A stretch of DNA of 64,000 nt from an uncultured Bacilli bacterium (GCA_934130045.1 CAKOXI010000003.1:1-64000); one strand, 5' to 3'. Counted from the first letter of the stretch, positions 26,568-37,601 are shown. Numbers and translations are program-made. Notes: generated from the letters alone by a model not told the origin.

Positions 26568-26597
26568 AAAAACATAAGTAAATTCTTATGTTTTTTT
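26566..26597 (+). terminator. Rho-independent terminator
   Basis: Stem of up to 12 bp AAAAAACATAAG / CTTATGTTTTTT with a 6-base loop and T run, just after the RNase J-type gene. Confidence 0.85.
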
Positions 26598-26618
26598 ATT
26601 TTTAATAATTAAGTTATA

Positions 26619-27236
26619 TTAAATTTTTCTATATAATCCTATAGCTTTACCTAATATTGTAACGTTATTTAGTATTATAGGTGCCATTGTATCATTTTCA
26701 GGTTGCAAACGGATATAACCATCTTCTTTATAAAACGTTTTTAATGTTACTTCGTTTTCATCTGTCATAGCAACAACAATTTCGCCATTTCTAGCTGTAT
26801 TTTTTCTTTCAACTATAACAATATCACCATCTAAAATACTGGCATTAATCATACTTGTTCCACTTACTAAAAGAGTAAAAACTTCTTTATTATTTGGAAT
26901 TAAATAAGATGGTAATGCAAAATATTCATTAGGTTGTTCAATGGCTTCAATGGGATTTCCAGCAGTTATTTTTCCTAAAAGAGGAACCTCTGTAATTAAT
27001 TCATTTTGTGGCTCATATTCATTTTTTACTAATAATTCTATAGCTCTATTTTTTGTATCATTTTTCTTTATGACACCTTTTTGCTCTAAATTCGCTAGAT
27101 GTGCATGGATTGTTGCAGGAGAAGAAACACCCATAGCTTCTCCTATTTCTCTTATTGTTGGTGGGAATCCGTGTTTTACCATAAATACTTTTATAAAATC
27201 TAAAATTTCATCTTGTCTTTTTGTGAGTACTGCCAT
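26619..27236 (-). CDS. lexA: LexA repressor
   Basis: 205 residues, typical for LexA. The winged helix has LTKRQDEILDFI and PTIREIGEAMGVSSPATIHAHLANLE. The cleavage site is Ala92-Gly93 (KITAGNP), and the Ser128/Lys166 dyad lies in VSGTSM and VTLKTF. It represses SOS genes until RecA-DNA triggers self-cleavage. GGAGGGG precedes the start. Two SOS-box-like sites lie in the divergent region with the small ORF at 27379. Confidence 0.97.
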   Translation of the reverse strand: MAVLTKRQDEILDFIKVFMVKHGFPPTIREIGEAMGVSSPATIHAHLANLEQKGVIKKNDTKNRAIELLVKNEYEPQNELITEVPLLGKITAGNPIEAIEQPNEYFALPSYLIPNNKEVFTLLVSGTSMINASILDGDIVIVERKNTARNGEIVVAMTDENEVTLKTFYKEDGYIRLQPENDTMAPIILNNVTILGKAIGLYRKI

Positions 27237-27291
27237 AATACCCCTCCTCTACTAAGTATATAAATATGATAACATATACTATGTCAATTGT

Positions 27292-27305
27292 CAAACAATT
27301 GTTCG
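27292..27305. promoter_or_regulatory. SOS box (LexA operator) upstream of lexA
   Basis: CAAACAATTGTTCG is close to the Bacillus consensus CGAACRNRYGTTYG (main mismatch at position 2). It overlaps a TTGACA promoter element on the minus strand, so it should autoregulate lexA. Confidence 0.75.
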
Positions 27306-27324
27306 CAAAAATTTAATTTTGATA

Positions 27325-27353
27325 TTGACACGAATATTTGTTCGTGATAATAT
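27325..27353 (+). promoter_or_regulatory. SOS promoter of the small divergent ORF, with LexA box in the spacer
   Basis: TTGACA (27325-27330), 17-base spacer, TAATAT (27348-27353). The spacer is almost wholly the SOS box CGAATATTTGTTCG (27331-27344), so LexA bound there would block polymerase. Confidence 0.8.
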
Positions 27354-27378
27354 AGATATAGGTTTGAGGAGGTATGTT

Positions 27379-27525
27379 ATGAAAGAAATTTTAAGAAGTA
27401 AAGGTATTATTTGTTTTTTTATTATTGTATTTTGTATAGGATGTTTTTCATCAAAACCAACTAATTCTATGGAAGGTAGTAATATAGATAATGATTTAAT
27501 TGTTATAAATAGTAATAATAATTAA
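27379..27525 (+). CDS. SOS-controlled small membrane peptide, YneA/SosA positional analogue
   Basis: 48 residues. The start is ATG 27379 with GAGGAGG upstream; earlier in-frame starts lie inside the promoter. After a short basic N-terminus (KEILRSKG) comes one hydrophobic segment (about residues 9-22, IICFFIIVFCIGCF) and a Ser/Asn-rich polar tail. FCIGC could also be a lipobox. In Bacillus, yneA is divergent to lexA and followed by yneB-ynzC-tkt; in Staphylococcus, sosA occupies that site. Both encode membrane cell-division inhibitors. Function by position and control is strong inference, but sequence similarity to YneA was not visible. Confidence 0.7.
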   Translation: MKEILRSKGIICFFIIVFCIGCFSSKPTNSMEGSNIDNDLIVINSNNN

Positions 27526-27587
27526 AAAATTATTTATTATTTTTTTTATTTTTGGTAAAATAATAAATGATATGGTAGGTGTAAAAT

Positions 27588-29579
27588 ATGGATAGAGAAA
27601 TTATTAATAATATAAAATCTTTGGCAATTGATATGATAGAAAGTGCTGGTAGTGGTCATCCAGGTATTTCTTTGAGTTCTGCTCCAATTATTTATACATT
27701 ATATTCAAAATATATGAACATAAGTACAAATGATGTTAATTGGATTAGTAGGGATAGATTTGTTATGTCAGCTGGACATGGTTCTGCACTATTATATGCA
27801 ACTTTGTTTATGTGTGGATTTGATATTAAAATAAACGATTTAAAGAATTTTAGGAGAGCTAATTTCAAAACTCCTGGTCATCCAGAACTTGGAGTAACTC
27901 CAGGGGTTGATATGACAACGGGGCCATTGGGTCAAGGATTTGCTTCTGCTGTTGGAATGGCATTAGCTCAAAAAATATTAAGAAGTCAATATTTTTTTCC
28001 TAAAAAAAGCATGATTGAACTTGAAACACCTGTATTAGATTACAATATTTATGTTTTATGTAGCGACGGAGATTTAATGGAAGGAATAACCTATGAGGCT
28101 GCATCATTTGCGGGAGCTCATAATTTAAATAATTTGATTGTTTTATATGATTCAAATAATGTAACTTTAGATGGTGATACTAAAAATGTTTTTTCCGAAA
28201 ATATAGGTGAAAGATTTAAAGCCCTTGGGTGGAATTACGAATATGTAAAAAATGGTAATAGTGTATCTGAAATTGATAAGGCCTTAAAAAGAGCGGTTAA
28301 TTCATCAAAGCCAACACTAGTTGAGATAAAAACTATTTTAGGCTATGGTTTACCAGGTCAAGGATCAAGTGATGTACATGGAAAGGTTCTAAATAAAAAT
28401 GATATTTATGTTTTGAAAAAATCATTGGGATTGGATGGAAAGGAACCGTTTTATTATTCTGAAAATTTAAGGCAACAAATGATGAAAATGATTTCTGAAA
28501 GAAGTGGACAAAAATATAGTAAATGGTCAAATAATTATAGAATTTATATTGATAAATTTTTAAATGGTGATAGTAAAAGATTTGATTATTTATTTAATCA
28601 TAATATTGATGTTGATTTAAATGGTATTGATTGGAGATTTGAACGTGATTTAAAGGAAGCAACTAGGGTAACTAATCAAAGAATAATGTGTGAAATAGCT
28701 AAAATGTTACCTAATTTTATTGGTGGAAGTGCAGATTTAAAAACATCAACTATGACCAATTTAGTTGACCAACCTTTAATAACTTTTGAAAATTATAATG
28801 GTAAACAAATATCTTATGGGGTAAGAGAACATTCGATGGGAGCAATATCAAATGGACTTGCATTAAGTGGTTTTAGACCATTTTGCTCAACTATGTTAGC
28901 TTTTTCAGATTATTTAAAACCCTCTGTTAGATTATCTGCTATGATGAAACTTCCTGTTACTTATATTTTTTCTCATGATTCTATTAGTATTGGTCAAGAT
29001 GGACCAACTCATCAACCAGTTGAACAATTGTCCTCTTTAAGAAATATTCCTAATATGAGGGTATATAGACCAGCTGATGCTCATGAATTGGTTGGATGTT
29101 GGAATTGTATTTTAAACGATTTTAAAAGACCAAGTGCTTTAATTTTATCAAAGCAAGATGTATTTCTTTTACCAACAACTAATTCTTCAAGTGTTTCAAA
29201 AGGAGCATATATTGTTAGAAAGGAACAATACAAACTTGATGGTATAATAATAGCAACAGGTTCGGACTTATTTACAGCTATTAATTTAGCTAGGGATTTT
29301 TTTGTTAATAAACAAATTGATTTACGTATAGTAAGTATGCCTGAAATGTCTTTATTCCTAGAACAACCAATTGAGTATCAAGATATGATTTTACCTAAAT
29401 ATGTAAAAACATTTGTTATTGAGGCAAGTAATGATCCTAATTGGTACCAATTTGCAACATCAAAGGAATATGTATTTGCTGTTAAGGATTTTGGTATTAG
29501 TGGAACTAGGGAAGAAGTTAATAAATATTGTGGATTTGAATATAATATTTTTAAAAACAGTATGGAAACACTTTTATAG
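27588..29579 (+). CDS. tkt: Transketolase
   Basis: 663 residues. The thiamine diphosphate site shows GHPG near the start, then GPLGQG, and the GDG...N element as SDGDLMEGITYEA. The middle pyrimidine domain (SYGVREHSMGAISNGLALSG) and the C-terminal domain follow. It moves two-carbon units in the non-oxidative pentose phosphate path. Its location after lexA and the SOS ORF repeats the Bacillus order. Confidence 0.96.
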   Translation: MDREIINNIKSLAIDMIESAGSGHPGISLSSAPIIYTLYSKYMNISTNDVNWISRDRFVMSAGHGSALLYATLFMCGFDIKINDLKNFRRANFKTPGHPELGVTPGVDMTTGPLGQGFASAVGMALAQKILRSQYFFPKKSMIELETPVLDYNIYVLCSDGDLMEGITYEAASFAGAHNLNNLIVLYDSNNVTLDGDTKNVFSENIGERFKALGWNYEYVKNGNSVSEIDKALKRAVNSSKPTLVEIKTILGYGLPGQGSSDVHGKVLNKNDIYVLKKSLGLDGKEPFYYSENLRQQMMKMISERSGQKYSKWSNNYRIYIDKFLNGDSKRFDYLFNHNIDVDLNGIDWRFERDLKEATRVTNQRIMCEIAKMLPNFIGGSADLKTSTMTNLVDQPLITFENYNGKQISYGVREHSMGAISNGLALSGFRPFCSTMLAFSDYLKPSVRLSAMMKLPVTYIFSHDSISIGQDGPTHQPVEQLSSLRNIPNMRVYRPADAHELVGCWNCILNDFKRPSALILSKQDVFLLPTTNSSSVSKGAYIVRKEQYKLDGIIIATGSDLFTAINLARDFFVNKQIDLRIVSMPEMSLFLEQPIEYQDMILPKYVKTFVIEASNDPNWYQFATSKEYVFAVKDFGISGTREEVNKYCGFEYNIFKNSMETLL

Positions 29580-29589
29580 TGTTTTTTTT
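29566..29589 (+). terminator. Rho-independent terminator overlapping the tkt stop
   Basis: AAACACT / AGTGTTT stem with a 5-base loop, then Ts. Confidence 0.75.
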
Positions 29590-29636
29590 CTACAATTTTT
29601 TTATTATAAATAAATTATAATGTAATTGGTGATTGA

Positions 29637-30089
29637 ATGAGAAAATACTATTTATTTATAATAAAAAAGGAATTTTATGAATTATATTTAAAAAACATTG
29701 AAACATTATATTTTATTCTTGAAAATATATATTATTTAAAAAAAAACGATTTTTCTTTTGGATTTTCAATATATAAACAACTTTGTGAACCATTTAATAA
29801 AAATGTACTTATAAATTATTTTAATAATAAAAATAAAAGGTATATAAAGAAATTTAATAACAAATTTTTTATTAATGATGTATATGCTGGTGAAAAAAGT
29901 TGTATTCAAATAAATAAATCATGTATAGTTATTAAAACTAAACAAAATCTACCATATGCATTAAAAATATTTAAATGGTATAACAATTATATATTTGTAT
30001 GTGATTTTGAAAATAAAGATTACTTCTGGTTAAATAATAATAAATTAAGAAGTAAAATTAAGTTATATGAATATAGTTATATTTATTAA
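29637..30089 (+). CDS. sirA: SirA-like sporulation inhibitor of DNA replication
   Basis: 150 residues, close to the 148 of Bacillus SirA (YneE). The opening RKYYLFIIKKEFYELY and the end YIFVCDFENKDYFWLNN correspond to ERHYYTYLIKEEFANHY and CFLAFDFNSKRYGWLN as I recall the Bacillus protein. Its place between tkt and yneF is the same as in Bacillus. SirA binds DnaA domain I to stop replication initiation once sporulation begins. It has a weak GGTGA ribosome site. Confidence 0.8.
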   Translation: MRKYYLFIIKKEFYELYLKNIETLYFILENIYYLKKNDFSFGFSIYKQLCEPFNKNVLINYFNNKNKRYIKKFNNKFFINDVYAGEKSCIQINKSCIVIKTKQNLPYALKIFKWYNNYIFVCDFENKDYFWLNNNKLRSKIKLYEYSYIY

Positions 30090-30158
30090 ATATATTTAAT
30101 TAGGACTTGTAAAATAAATATATATTTAGTAAAATACATATAGGAAGGATGATTGTTT

Positions 30159-30386
30159 ATGGATTGGGGACAATTTTTATTAGATTTACTTAAATTTCTT
30201 GGTGGTTTAATTGCAGGTGGTGTTATTGGATTTTTTGTAGCTCGTCATTATATGAAAAAATATATGAAAAAAAATCCTCCTATAAATGAACAAATGATAA
30301 AAGCAATGATGACTCAAATGGGTCGTACACCAAGTCAAAAGCAAGTTAATCAAATGATGAAATCAATGACTAAGTATATGGATTAG
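30159..30386 (+). CDS. yneF: YneF-family (UPF0154) membrane protein
   Basis: 75 residues from the ATG at 30159, preferred over the TTG at 30153 for its spacing to AAGGA. The first third is one membrane helix ([20 protein letters not shown]), and the rest is [31 protein letters not shown], the UPF0154 signature. The role is unknown. It follows sirA as in Bacillus. Confidence 0.93.
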   Translation: MDWGQFLLDLLKFLGGLIAGGVIGFFVARHYMKKYMKKNPPINEQMIKAMMTQMGRTPSQKQVNQMMKSMTKYMD

Positions 30387-30397
30387 TCATTTTTTTA
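30366..30397 (+). terminator. Rho-independent terminator overlapping the yneF stop
   Basis: ATGACTAA / TTAGTCAT stem with a 9-base loop and T run. Confidence 0.75.
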
Positions 30398-30410
30398 AAG
30401 GAGAAAAAAT

Positions 30411-31028
30411 ATGAAACCAAAAATTGGCGTTGTTTTAAGACCAGACAAAAACATAAGTGAAAAAAATGTTCAAATAATTTATAATAATATTTTTAATGCC
30501 TTAATTGAATATAATTCTTATCCAATGGGAATAATTAATGATATTAAAAGTATGGATATTTTATCTATATATGATGGTTTTGTTTTACAAGGCGGTAATA
30601 TTTCTACTGAATTTGACTATGAACTTATAAAATATTGTCATAATAAAAATATACCTCTTTTGGGTATTTGTCTTGGAATGCAAACAATAGGTGAGGTATT
30701 TGGTGGTATTTTAAGAGAAATAAATTCTAGTAATCATAATGTAAAAGATAATTTATTTTTACATGATATAACAATATATAAAAATACAAAATTGTTTGAT
30801 ATTGTAAAAGAATATAATATAAATGTTAATAGTAGACATACCTATGAAATAAAAAATCCTAATTTAACAATTAGTGCCCGAAGTAATGATGGAGTAATTG
30901 AAGCAATAGAAGACACTAATAAAAGATTTTTTATAGGATTAGAATGGCACCCCGAAGATATGATTAGTTATGATGATTATAGTAAAAAAATATTTAAAAG
31001 TTTTATAAATGAATGCAAAAACCATTAA
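30411..31028 (+). CDS. Class I glutamine amidotransferase-like hydrolase (peptidase C26)
   Basis: 205 residues. The nucleophile elbow is GICLGMQ (Cys at about 84) and the C-terminal LEWHPED supplies the His and Glu. There is no partner subunit next to it, and the gamma-glutamyl-GABA hydrolase (PuuD) group is of this type. The substrate is not determined. AAAGGAG is directly after the yneF terminator. Confidence 0.85.
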   Translation: MKPKIGVVLRPDKNISEKNVQIIYNNIFNALIEYNSYPMGIINDIKSMDILSIYDGFVLQGGNISTEFDYELIKYCHNKNIPLLGICLGMQTIGEVFGGILREINSSNHNVKDNLFLHDITIYKNTKLFDIVKEYNINVNSRHTYEIKNPNLTISARSNDGVIEAIEDTNKRFFIGLEWHPEDMISYDDYSKKIFKSFINECKNH

Positions 31029-31052
31029 CGTGTTTTAGTTAATGGTTTTTTT
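31016..31052. terminator. Bidirectional terminator
   Basis: 13-bp stem AAAAACCATTAAC / GTTAATGGTTTTT between converging genes, overlapping the ends of both. Confidence 0.85.
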
Positions 31053-31654
31053 ATAGTATCTGTATATTCATTATATAAATCTTTATTTTTATAAAATATT
31101 TGACTAGTTCTATTTATTATAACATCTAAATCATAAATATTATGAAATTTAAGAAAGTATGTAATTAAATTTTGAAATTCTACCTTATTTTGCTTAATGT
31201 ATATATTTAAATAAATTTTTCTTTGTAGATTTTTATTTTCACAATTTAAATTATCAAAATATGTTAAATTGTTTAATAAATTGTCTATTAAATAAAATCC
31301 TAAGCTATTTTTTAAGAATAATATAAATTTTTCATCATCTGGAAAAAGTGCATTTGCTTTGAAAATTTCTTTTTCAATATCATTGTTAAAAGTATATTTT
31401 TTTGAGATTTGTGTAAGATATTCAATTCTTTTATATAATGAACCATTTGAAGGTGAATATCCATTTTTAATCTTTGGTGTTCTTCGCTTACCTTCATTTC
31501 TTTTTTCATATTTTTTAGCTTTATTATATGTATAAATTTCATATGAAGTTAAATTAGAATAGTAGTATAAATTATTAGCATTCTCAGCATTATATTTTAA
31601 TTTATCAAATTTTTCATCAGAAATTTTTTCAAAATCCTCTTTAAATAACATCAT
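31025..31654 (-). CDS. Unknown protein, paralogue of its upstream neighbour
   Basis: 209 residues, rich in Asn, Lys and Tyr, with no signal, membrane or known motif. Its final 70 residues align with the neighbour at 31658 (pattern KIYxNxxIKxN...QxLIxY...DxxxI...LYxEY). The N-terminal halves differ but begin similarly, with an acidic helix and a Tyr-rich patch. It is 3 bases after the neighbour on the minus strand, and an operon is likely. No function can be offered. Confidence 0.6.
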   Translation of the reverse strand: MMLFKEDFEKISDEKFDKLKYNAENANNLYYYSNLTSYEIYTYNKAKKYEKRNEGKRRTPKIKNGYSPSNGSLYKRIEYLTQISKKYTFNNDIEKEIFKANALFPDDEKFILFLKNSLGFYLIDNLLNNLTYFDNLNCENKNLQRKIYLNIYIKQNKVEFQNLITYFLKFHNIYDLDVIINRTSQIFYKNKDLYNEYTDTIKKPLTKTR

Positions 31655-31657
31655 AGT

Positions 31658-32281
31658 TTATTTCCCCTTTTTAACTAATTTTTTATTGGTATTTAAATAT
31701 TCTTCATATAGTTCAGGTTGAAAATTATTAATAAGTATCAATTTACTTAAAATAATATTAACATCATGTTTGCCATAAAAGTAACTCATATAGTTTATTA
31801 ATTGCTTTATTTGTAAACTATTTTTTTTCATAAAATGATTATAATAAATTTTCTTTTGAAATAATCGTTTATTGTAGTCATTGCTAAATTCTTTATCAAT
31901 ATAATTTATATTTTCAACAAAGTCGTTAAGTATATTTAATACACCAAAATTATTTAATATTTTTAATAAATCTTCAGAACTGTTATATACTGATTCACAT
32001 AAAAAGTAAGTTTTTTCAAAATCATTTTCTAATAAAAAACTTTTTGAATTAGATTTATAAATCATTTGATTTTCTAATGTACCAGTAGAACTATAATTAC
32101 TAGTTCGTTTTTTTAATTTTTTTTGACATTTCCAATAAACATTAATAGTTTCTGTATAGTCACAAGCATTATAATTTTTACGTGTAAAAAAATTTATGTA
32201 TTCATTATCAGCATATTTTTTGATTTCTTCAAGTCTTTCTTTTGGAATAGTATTAAAATCATTTATTGAATAAAAATTCAT
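31658..32281 (-). CDS. Unknown protein, paralogue of its downstream neighbour
   Basis: 207 residues from the start at 32281 (GGGGGAAT upstream on the minus strand); an earlier in-frame ATG at 32341 is upstream of the promoter. Central segments (KKTYFLCESVYNSSEDLLKIL...) and the C-terminal KKNSLQIKQLINYMSYF match the next gene. It is Asn/Lys/Tyr rich and possibly all-helical. No recognised family. Confidence 0.6.
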   Translation of the reverse strand: MNFYSINDFNTIPKERLEEIKKYADNEYINFFTRKNYNACDYTETINVYWKCQKKLKKRTSNYSSTGTLENQMIYKSNSKSFLLENDFEKTYFLCESVYNSSEDLLKILNNFGVLNILNDFVENINYIDKEFSNDYNKRLFQKKIYYNHFMKKNSLQIKQLINYMSYFYGKHDVNIILSKLILINNFQPELYEEYLNTNKKLVKKGK

Positions 32282-32306
32282 ATAAATTCCCCCTTTTTGT
32301 TGAAAT

Positions 32307-32334
32307 ATTATACTATATATTTTAAATAAGTCAA
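32307..32334 (-). promoter_or_regulatory. Minus-strand promoter of the paralogue pair
   Basis: Reading the minus strand, TTGACT (32334-32329), 16-base spacer, TATAAT (32312-32307). Confidence 0.6.
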
Positions 32335-32344
32335 TATTCAAATA

Positions 32345-32347
<3 letters not shown>
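32332..32347. promoter_or_regulatory. Palindrome between back-to-back promoters
   Basis: CAATATT-CA-AATATTG is a perfect 7-2-7 inverted repeat that touches the -35 elements of both the paralogue operon (minus) and tgt (plus). It might be an operator or merely a result of back-to-back TTGA elements. Confidence 0.35.
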
Positions 32348-33499
<1,152 letters not shown>

Positions 33500-33500
<1 letters not shown>

Positions 33501-34606
33501 TGCAAAATATTTTTAATTATATAAAAAATTTTGGACATTTATCTTTTGAGGAAGAACCATTTAATGATGTTGATAATTTAGTTTTTGCTGCCTTATCTTA
33601 TGTTGATTATAATTCAAATTTTATGCTTTCACATAGTAGGGCAACTATAGAAGAAACTGCAAATGATTATTTTTTAAATCATGATAAAAAGCTTATTTCT
33701 AAAAATATTACTGCGGTAAGACAAGCAATTAAAATATTAAGTGAAATTAAAGATACAAAAAGATACAAATCAATATTTATTACAAATTATATATATGTTG
33801 GTGATAAATCAATTCAATTTTGTGCTATGACATTTGAAATAAAGAAAAATTTATATTATGTTTCATTTGAAGGAACTGATCACTTGATTAGCGGTTGGAA
33901 AGAAGATTTTCAAATGGCATATATGTTTCCAGTTCCTGCTCAAAAAATGGCAATTGATTATTTAAATAAAACAATAAAAAAAATAGGAGCAAAATATATT
34001 GTAGGTGGACACTCTAAAGGTGGCAACTTAGCTATTACATCAAGTATGTATTGTCATTTTTGGATAAGAAACAAAATTATAAAAGTTTATAATAATGATG
34101 GACCAGGATTAAGAAAAAAACAAATCGAATCTAAAAATTATAAAAAGATAGAAAAAAAACTATCTTATATAATTCCAAATTATAGTTTTGTTGGTTTATT
34201 ACTTAGACATACGGATAATTATCAAGTGGTTTATTCTTATGAAAAAGGAATTTTAGCTCATGATTTAACAAATTGGAAAATTGATGGTAAATCCTTTGTA
34301 CCAGCTAAACTTAGTTTTTTAAGTAAAGAACTAGATTTAATAATTATAAAATGGCTTGATAAATATAATGATATGGAAAGAAAAAAATTTGTAGATTCAT
34401 TATTTGACGTATGTACAAGAGCTGATATAAATAATTTAATTGATATCAAATCATCTAAATTTAATAATTTAATAAAAATTATTAAGGAAACAAAAAACAT
34501 GAATCAAGAAACAAAAAGAATGATAATTGATTTGTTTAAATTTATTTTAAAATTTTGTTCAATTGATCTAAAAAATCAAATATTTTCAAAAAAAGAAGAA
34601 TTATAA
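33500..34606 (+). CDS. DUF2974 (Mbeg1-like) alpha/beta-hydrolase
   Basis: 368 residues. The lipase-like nucleophile elbow GGHSKGGNLA at about residues 172-181 has the GxSxG form, preceded by the YVSFEGTDHLISGWKEDF strand. It begins with the last base of the tgt stop and so is co-translated. No signal peptide is present. Function is not assigned; members are thought to act on lipids or esters. Confidence 0.8.
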
Positions 34607-34641
34607 GAAAACTTTAATTTTTAATAATTATTAGTTATCTT

Positions 34642-35919
34642 TTAATTCTTTTTTATTTTATCTTTTAATTTTAAGAGTGAATAAATATTTATAATTGCCA
34701 ATATTGCTATTAATATATCAACTATATTCCATAATTTTTTTGAAGATATTATACAACCAATAAATAGAAAAATTAATGTTATTATTTTTGCAATAAATAA
34801 TTTTGTATTACTAATATTATTATTGAAAAATTTTAAATTAGATTCTATGTAATAATATCCTGTTAAAATAGTAGAGAAAGCAAATAAAATTATAGAAATA
34901 ATAATTAATATATTTCCAAATATTCCTAAGTGATAATTAAAAGCATATTGAGTAATTTCAATTCCATTAACATCAAAAAAATTGATACTGCTATAATCTG
35001 ATGTTGCAATAATAATTGCAGTAGAAGTACAAATGAGGAATGTTGCTATATAAACACCTAACATTTGTACATAACCTGCTTTATAAGGCTCATTAGTATT
35101 AATAGTTGATGATGCAATACTACCAGTTCCTAGTCCTGATTCATTTGCAAAAATACCTCTTTGAATACCTATAATTAATGTTGTTATAAAACCTGTAGTA
35201 AAAGATTTGATATTAAATGCATTTTTAAAAATGGATATAAAAATGTCTGGAATTATATTAATATTGTTAACAATTATATAAATAGCAATAATTAAATATA
35301 ATAAAGTCATTAATGGGACAATTTTATTTGATGCCTTACTGATTTTTTTTATTCCACCAAAAATTATAATTGCTGAAAAAAAGCAAAGTATAAGTCCAAT
35401 AATGATTGGGTTTATATAAGTAATTTCATTTATAGATTTTGTTATTGTATTAGCTTGAATCGGAATAAAACCAAATAAATAGCAACTTATTATTATAATT
35501 GCGCAAATATATGCTAAAATGTTTTTTTTCAAACCATTTTTAATATAATAACTAGGTCCACCTTTAAAAATATTTTCTTCGTCTATTTCATTATAAACTA
35601 TTCCTACATATGTTTCTGCATATGTGTTAGCAGCTGAAATAAGTGCTATAATCCACATCCAAAAAATAGTTCCTAATCCACCTATATAAATTGCCAATGC
35701 AACTCCAGCAATACTTCCAACTCCAATTTTCCCTGCTAATGTTAACATTAATGTTGAGAATGAGTTTAAACCTTTTTTGTTTTCTTTTTTAAAAGTGTAT
35801 TTGATTATTTTTTTTAAATCAAATTGTATAAATTTTAGTTTAAATGAAAAATAAATACCTGCCCATATAATAAATGCTGTAGCTACTCCCCATAATATTT
35901 TATTTGTAATTTCAATCAT
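34642..35919 (-). CDS. Sodium:alanine symporter (AGCS family)
   Basis: 425 residues with about 10-11 membrane helices. GKIGVGSIAGVALAIY, then WMWIIALISAANTYAETYVG and the FANESGLGTGS loop are the hallmarks of the AGCS/AlsT family. It imports alanine or glycine with sodium. No clear operator was seen upstream. Confidence 0.92.
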   Translation of the reverse strand: MIEITNKILWGVATAFIIWAGIYFSFKLKFIQFDLKKIIKYTFKKENKKGLNSFSTLMLTLAGKIGVGSIAGVALAIYIGGLGTIFWMWIIALISAANTYAETYVGIVYNEIDEENIFKGGPSYYIKNGLKKNILAYICAIIIISCYLFGFIPIQANTITKSINEITYINPIIIGLILCFFSAIIIFGGIKKISKASNKIVPLMTLLYLIIAIYIIVNNINIIPDIFISIFKNAFNIKSFTTGFITTLIIGIQRGIFANESGLGTGSIASSTINTNEPYKAGYVQMLGVYIATFLICTSTAIIIATSDYSSINFFDVNGIEITQYAFNYHLGIFGNILIIISIILFAFSTILTGYYYIESNLKFFNNNISNTKLFIAKIITLIFLFIGCIISSKKLWNIVDILIAILAIINIYSLLKLKDKIKKN

Positions 35920-36050
35920 AATATCATCCTTTATTATAAATAAATATATTCAAATAAATACTATTTATATTAAAAAATGATAAATTTTTATAAAACTATT
36001 AATTTTTTTATTATTTAATGATAAAATGTAGATAGTTAGGAAGTGGTAAG

Positions 36051-37601
36051 ATGGATAGGGATAAGAATAAACAGAATATTTTTCAAATATGTCTTAAGTC
36101 AATAATTTTCATTTTATTACTTATAATTCAAATTTTTATTCTAATACTACTTTATAAAGGAACAAGTATTTTATCTCTTTATGCAGAATTTGCTTTTGAT
36201 ATTATTAAAATATGTTCAATTATTTATATAGTATATAAACCTATTAATCCATCATATAAAATAATTTGGATTATATTAATGGCTGTTTTTCCTGTATTAG
36301 GAATAGTTTTATATATACTTTGGGGTAATTCTAGTATACCGTTAAAATTGAAAAAAAATTTATTAAATAATAAAGTTGATGCTGAAAAGTTTTTGAAATT
36401 AAGAACTGAAGATTATCTTATTTTGAAAGAAATGGATATATATAAATATAAACAAGCATGTTTTTTAACTAATGTATCCGATTATCCATTGTTTAGAAGT
36501 AATAAAATAGAATATTTAAATGTTGGTGAAAATTATTTTGAACAATTGATAAATGATTTGAAAAAAGCAGAAAAATATATTTTGATAGAATATTTTATTA
36601 TTTCTAAAGGTGAAATGTGGGATAAAATTTTTGAAATTCTAAAGGAAAAAAGTAAGCAAGGTGTCAAAATATATATAATAACTGATCATATGGGAAGTTT
36701 ATTTAGATTACCTTTAGATTATAAGGAAAACTTTAATTTGGATAATATTAAAACTAAAATTTTTAATCCAATAGTTCCATTTTTTTCAATTCATCAAAAT
36801 CATAGAGATCATAGAAAAATTACTGTTGTTGATGGTAGAGTAGCATATACTGGTGGAATTAATATAGGAGATGAGTATATAAATAAAACTCATAAGTTAG
36901 GTCATTGGAAGGATTTTGGTGTAAAAGTTACTGGTAAAGCGGTAAATAATTTTGTAATAATGTTTTTAAAAATGTGGAATTCTGATTTAAAAGAGAATCA
37001 TTTAAAATATGAAAATTTCATTGAAGAAGAACCAAATTATCCAAATGATGATAATGGCTTTATATTGCCATTTTCAGATAGTCCTATGAATAAAAAAAAT
37101 CCTGCTGAAAATACATATATTAATATGATTAATAACGCAAAAAAAAGTATATATATAACAACTCCTTATTTAATTTTAGATAATGAGATGATAACTTCTT
37201 TAACTAATGCTGCATATAGCGGAATTGATGTAAGAATTATTATTCCTCACATTCCAGATAAAAGAATTGTTTTTGCATTATCAAGATCGTTTTATGATAA
37301 ATTATTAAAATCAGGTGTAAAAATATATGAGTATTCAAGTGGATTTATACATGGTAAGGCATGCATAGTAGATTCAGAAGTTGCAGTAGTTGGAAGTATA
37401 AATTTTGATTTTAGAAGTTTATATCTTCACTATGAATGTGGTGTTTGGTTTTACAATACAGGAACTGAAAAGAAAGTACAAGATGATTTTTTATTAACAC
37501 AAGAAAAATCTATACAAATAAAATATGAAAATTGGAAAAAAAGATCTATTTTTAAAAAGATTATTGAAGCAATATTAGTTACAATTGCACCATTATTATA
37601 A
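36051..37601 (+). CDS. cls: Cardiolipin synthase
   Basis: 516 residues. Two N-terminal membrane helices are followed by two phospholipase D motifs: HQNHRDHRKITVVDG (about residue 247) and HGKACIVD (about residue 433), each followed by the GSxNxDxR-type element (VGSINFDFRS in the second). It joins two phosphatidylglycerols, or PG with CDP-DAG, to make cardiolipin. Cardiolipin matters in membrane shape and sporulation. Confidence 0.94.
   Translation: MDRDKNKQNIFQICLKSIIFILLLIIQIFILILLYKGTSILSLYAEFAFDIIKICSIIYIVYKPINPSYKIIWIILMAVFPVLGIVLYILWGNSSIPLKLKKNLLNNKVDAEKFLKLRTEDYLILKEMDIYKYKQACFLTNVSDYPLFRSNKIEYLNVGENYFEQLINDLKKAEKYILIEYFIISKGEMWDKIFEILKEKSKQGVKIYIITDHMGSLFRLPLDYKENFNLDNIKTKIFNPIVPFFSIHQNHRDHRKITVVDGRVAYTGGINIGDEYINKTHKLGHWKDFGVKVTGKAVNNFVIMFLKMWNSDLKENHLKYENFIEEEPNYPNDDNGFILPFSDSPMNKKNPAENTYINMINNAKKSIYITTPYLILDNEMITSLTNAAYSGIDVRIIIPHIPDKRIVFALSRSFYDKLLKSGVKIYEYSSGFIHGKACIVDSEVAVVGSINFDFRSLYLHYECGVWFYNTGTEKKVQDDFLLTQEKSIQIKYENWKKRSIFKKIIEAILVTIAPLL

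Noticed and set aside
32282..32341. Longer N-terminus of the unknown minus-strand gene
   Set aside because: The extension would start upstream of the likely promoter and has no ribosome site; the ATG at 32281 does.
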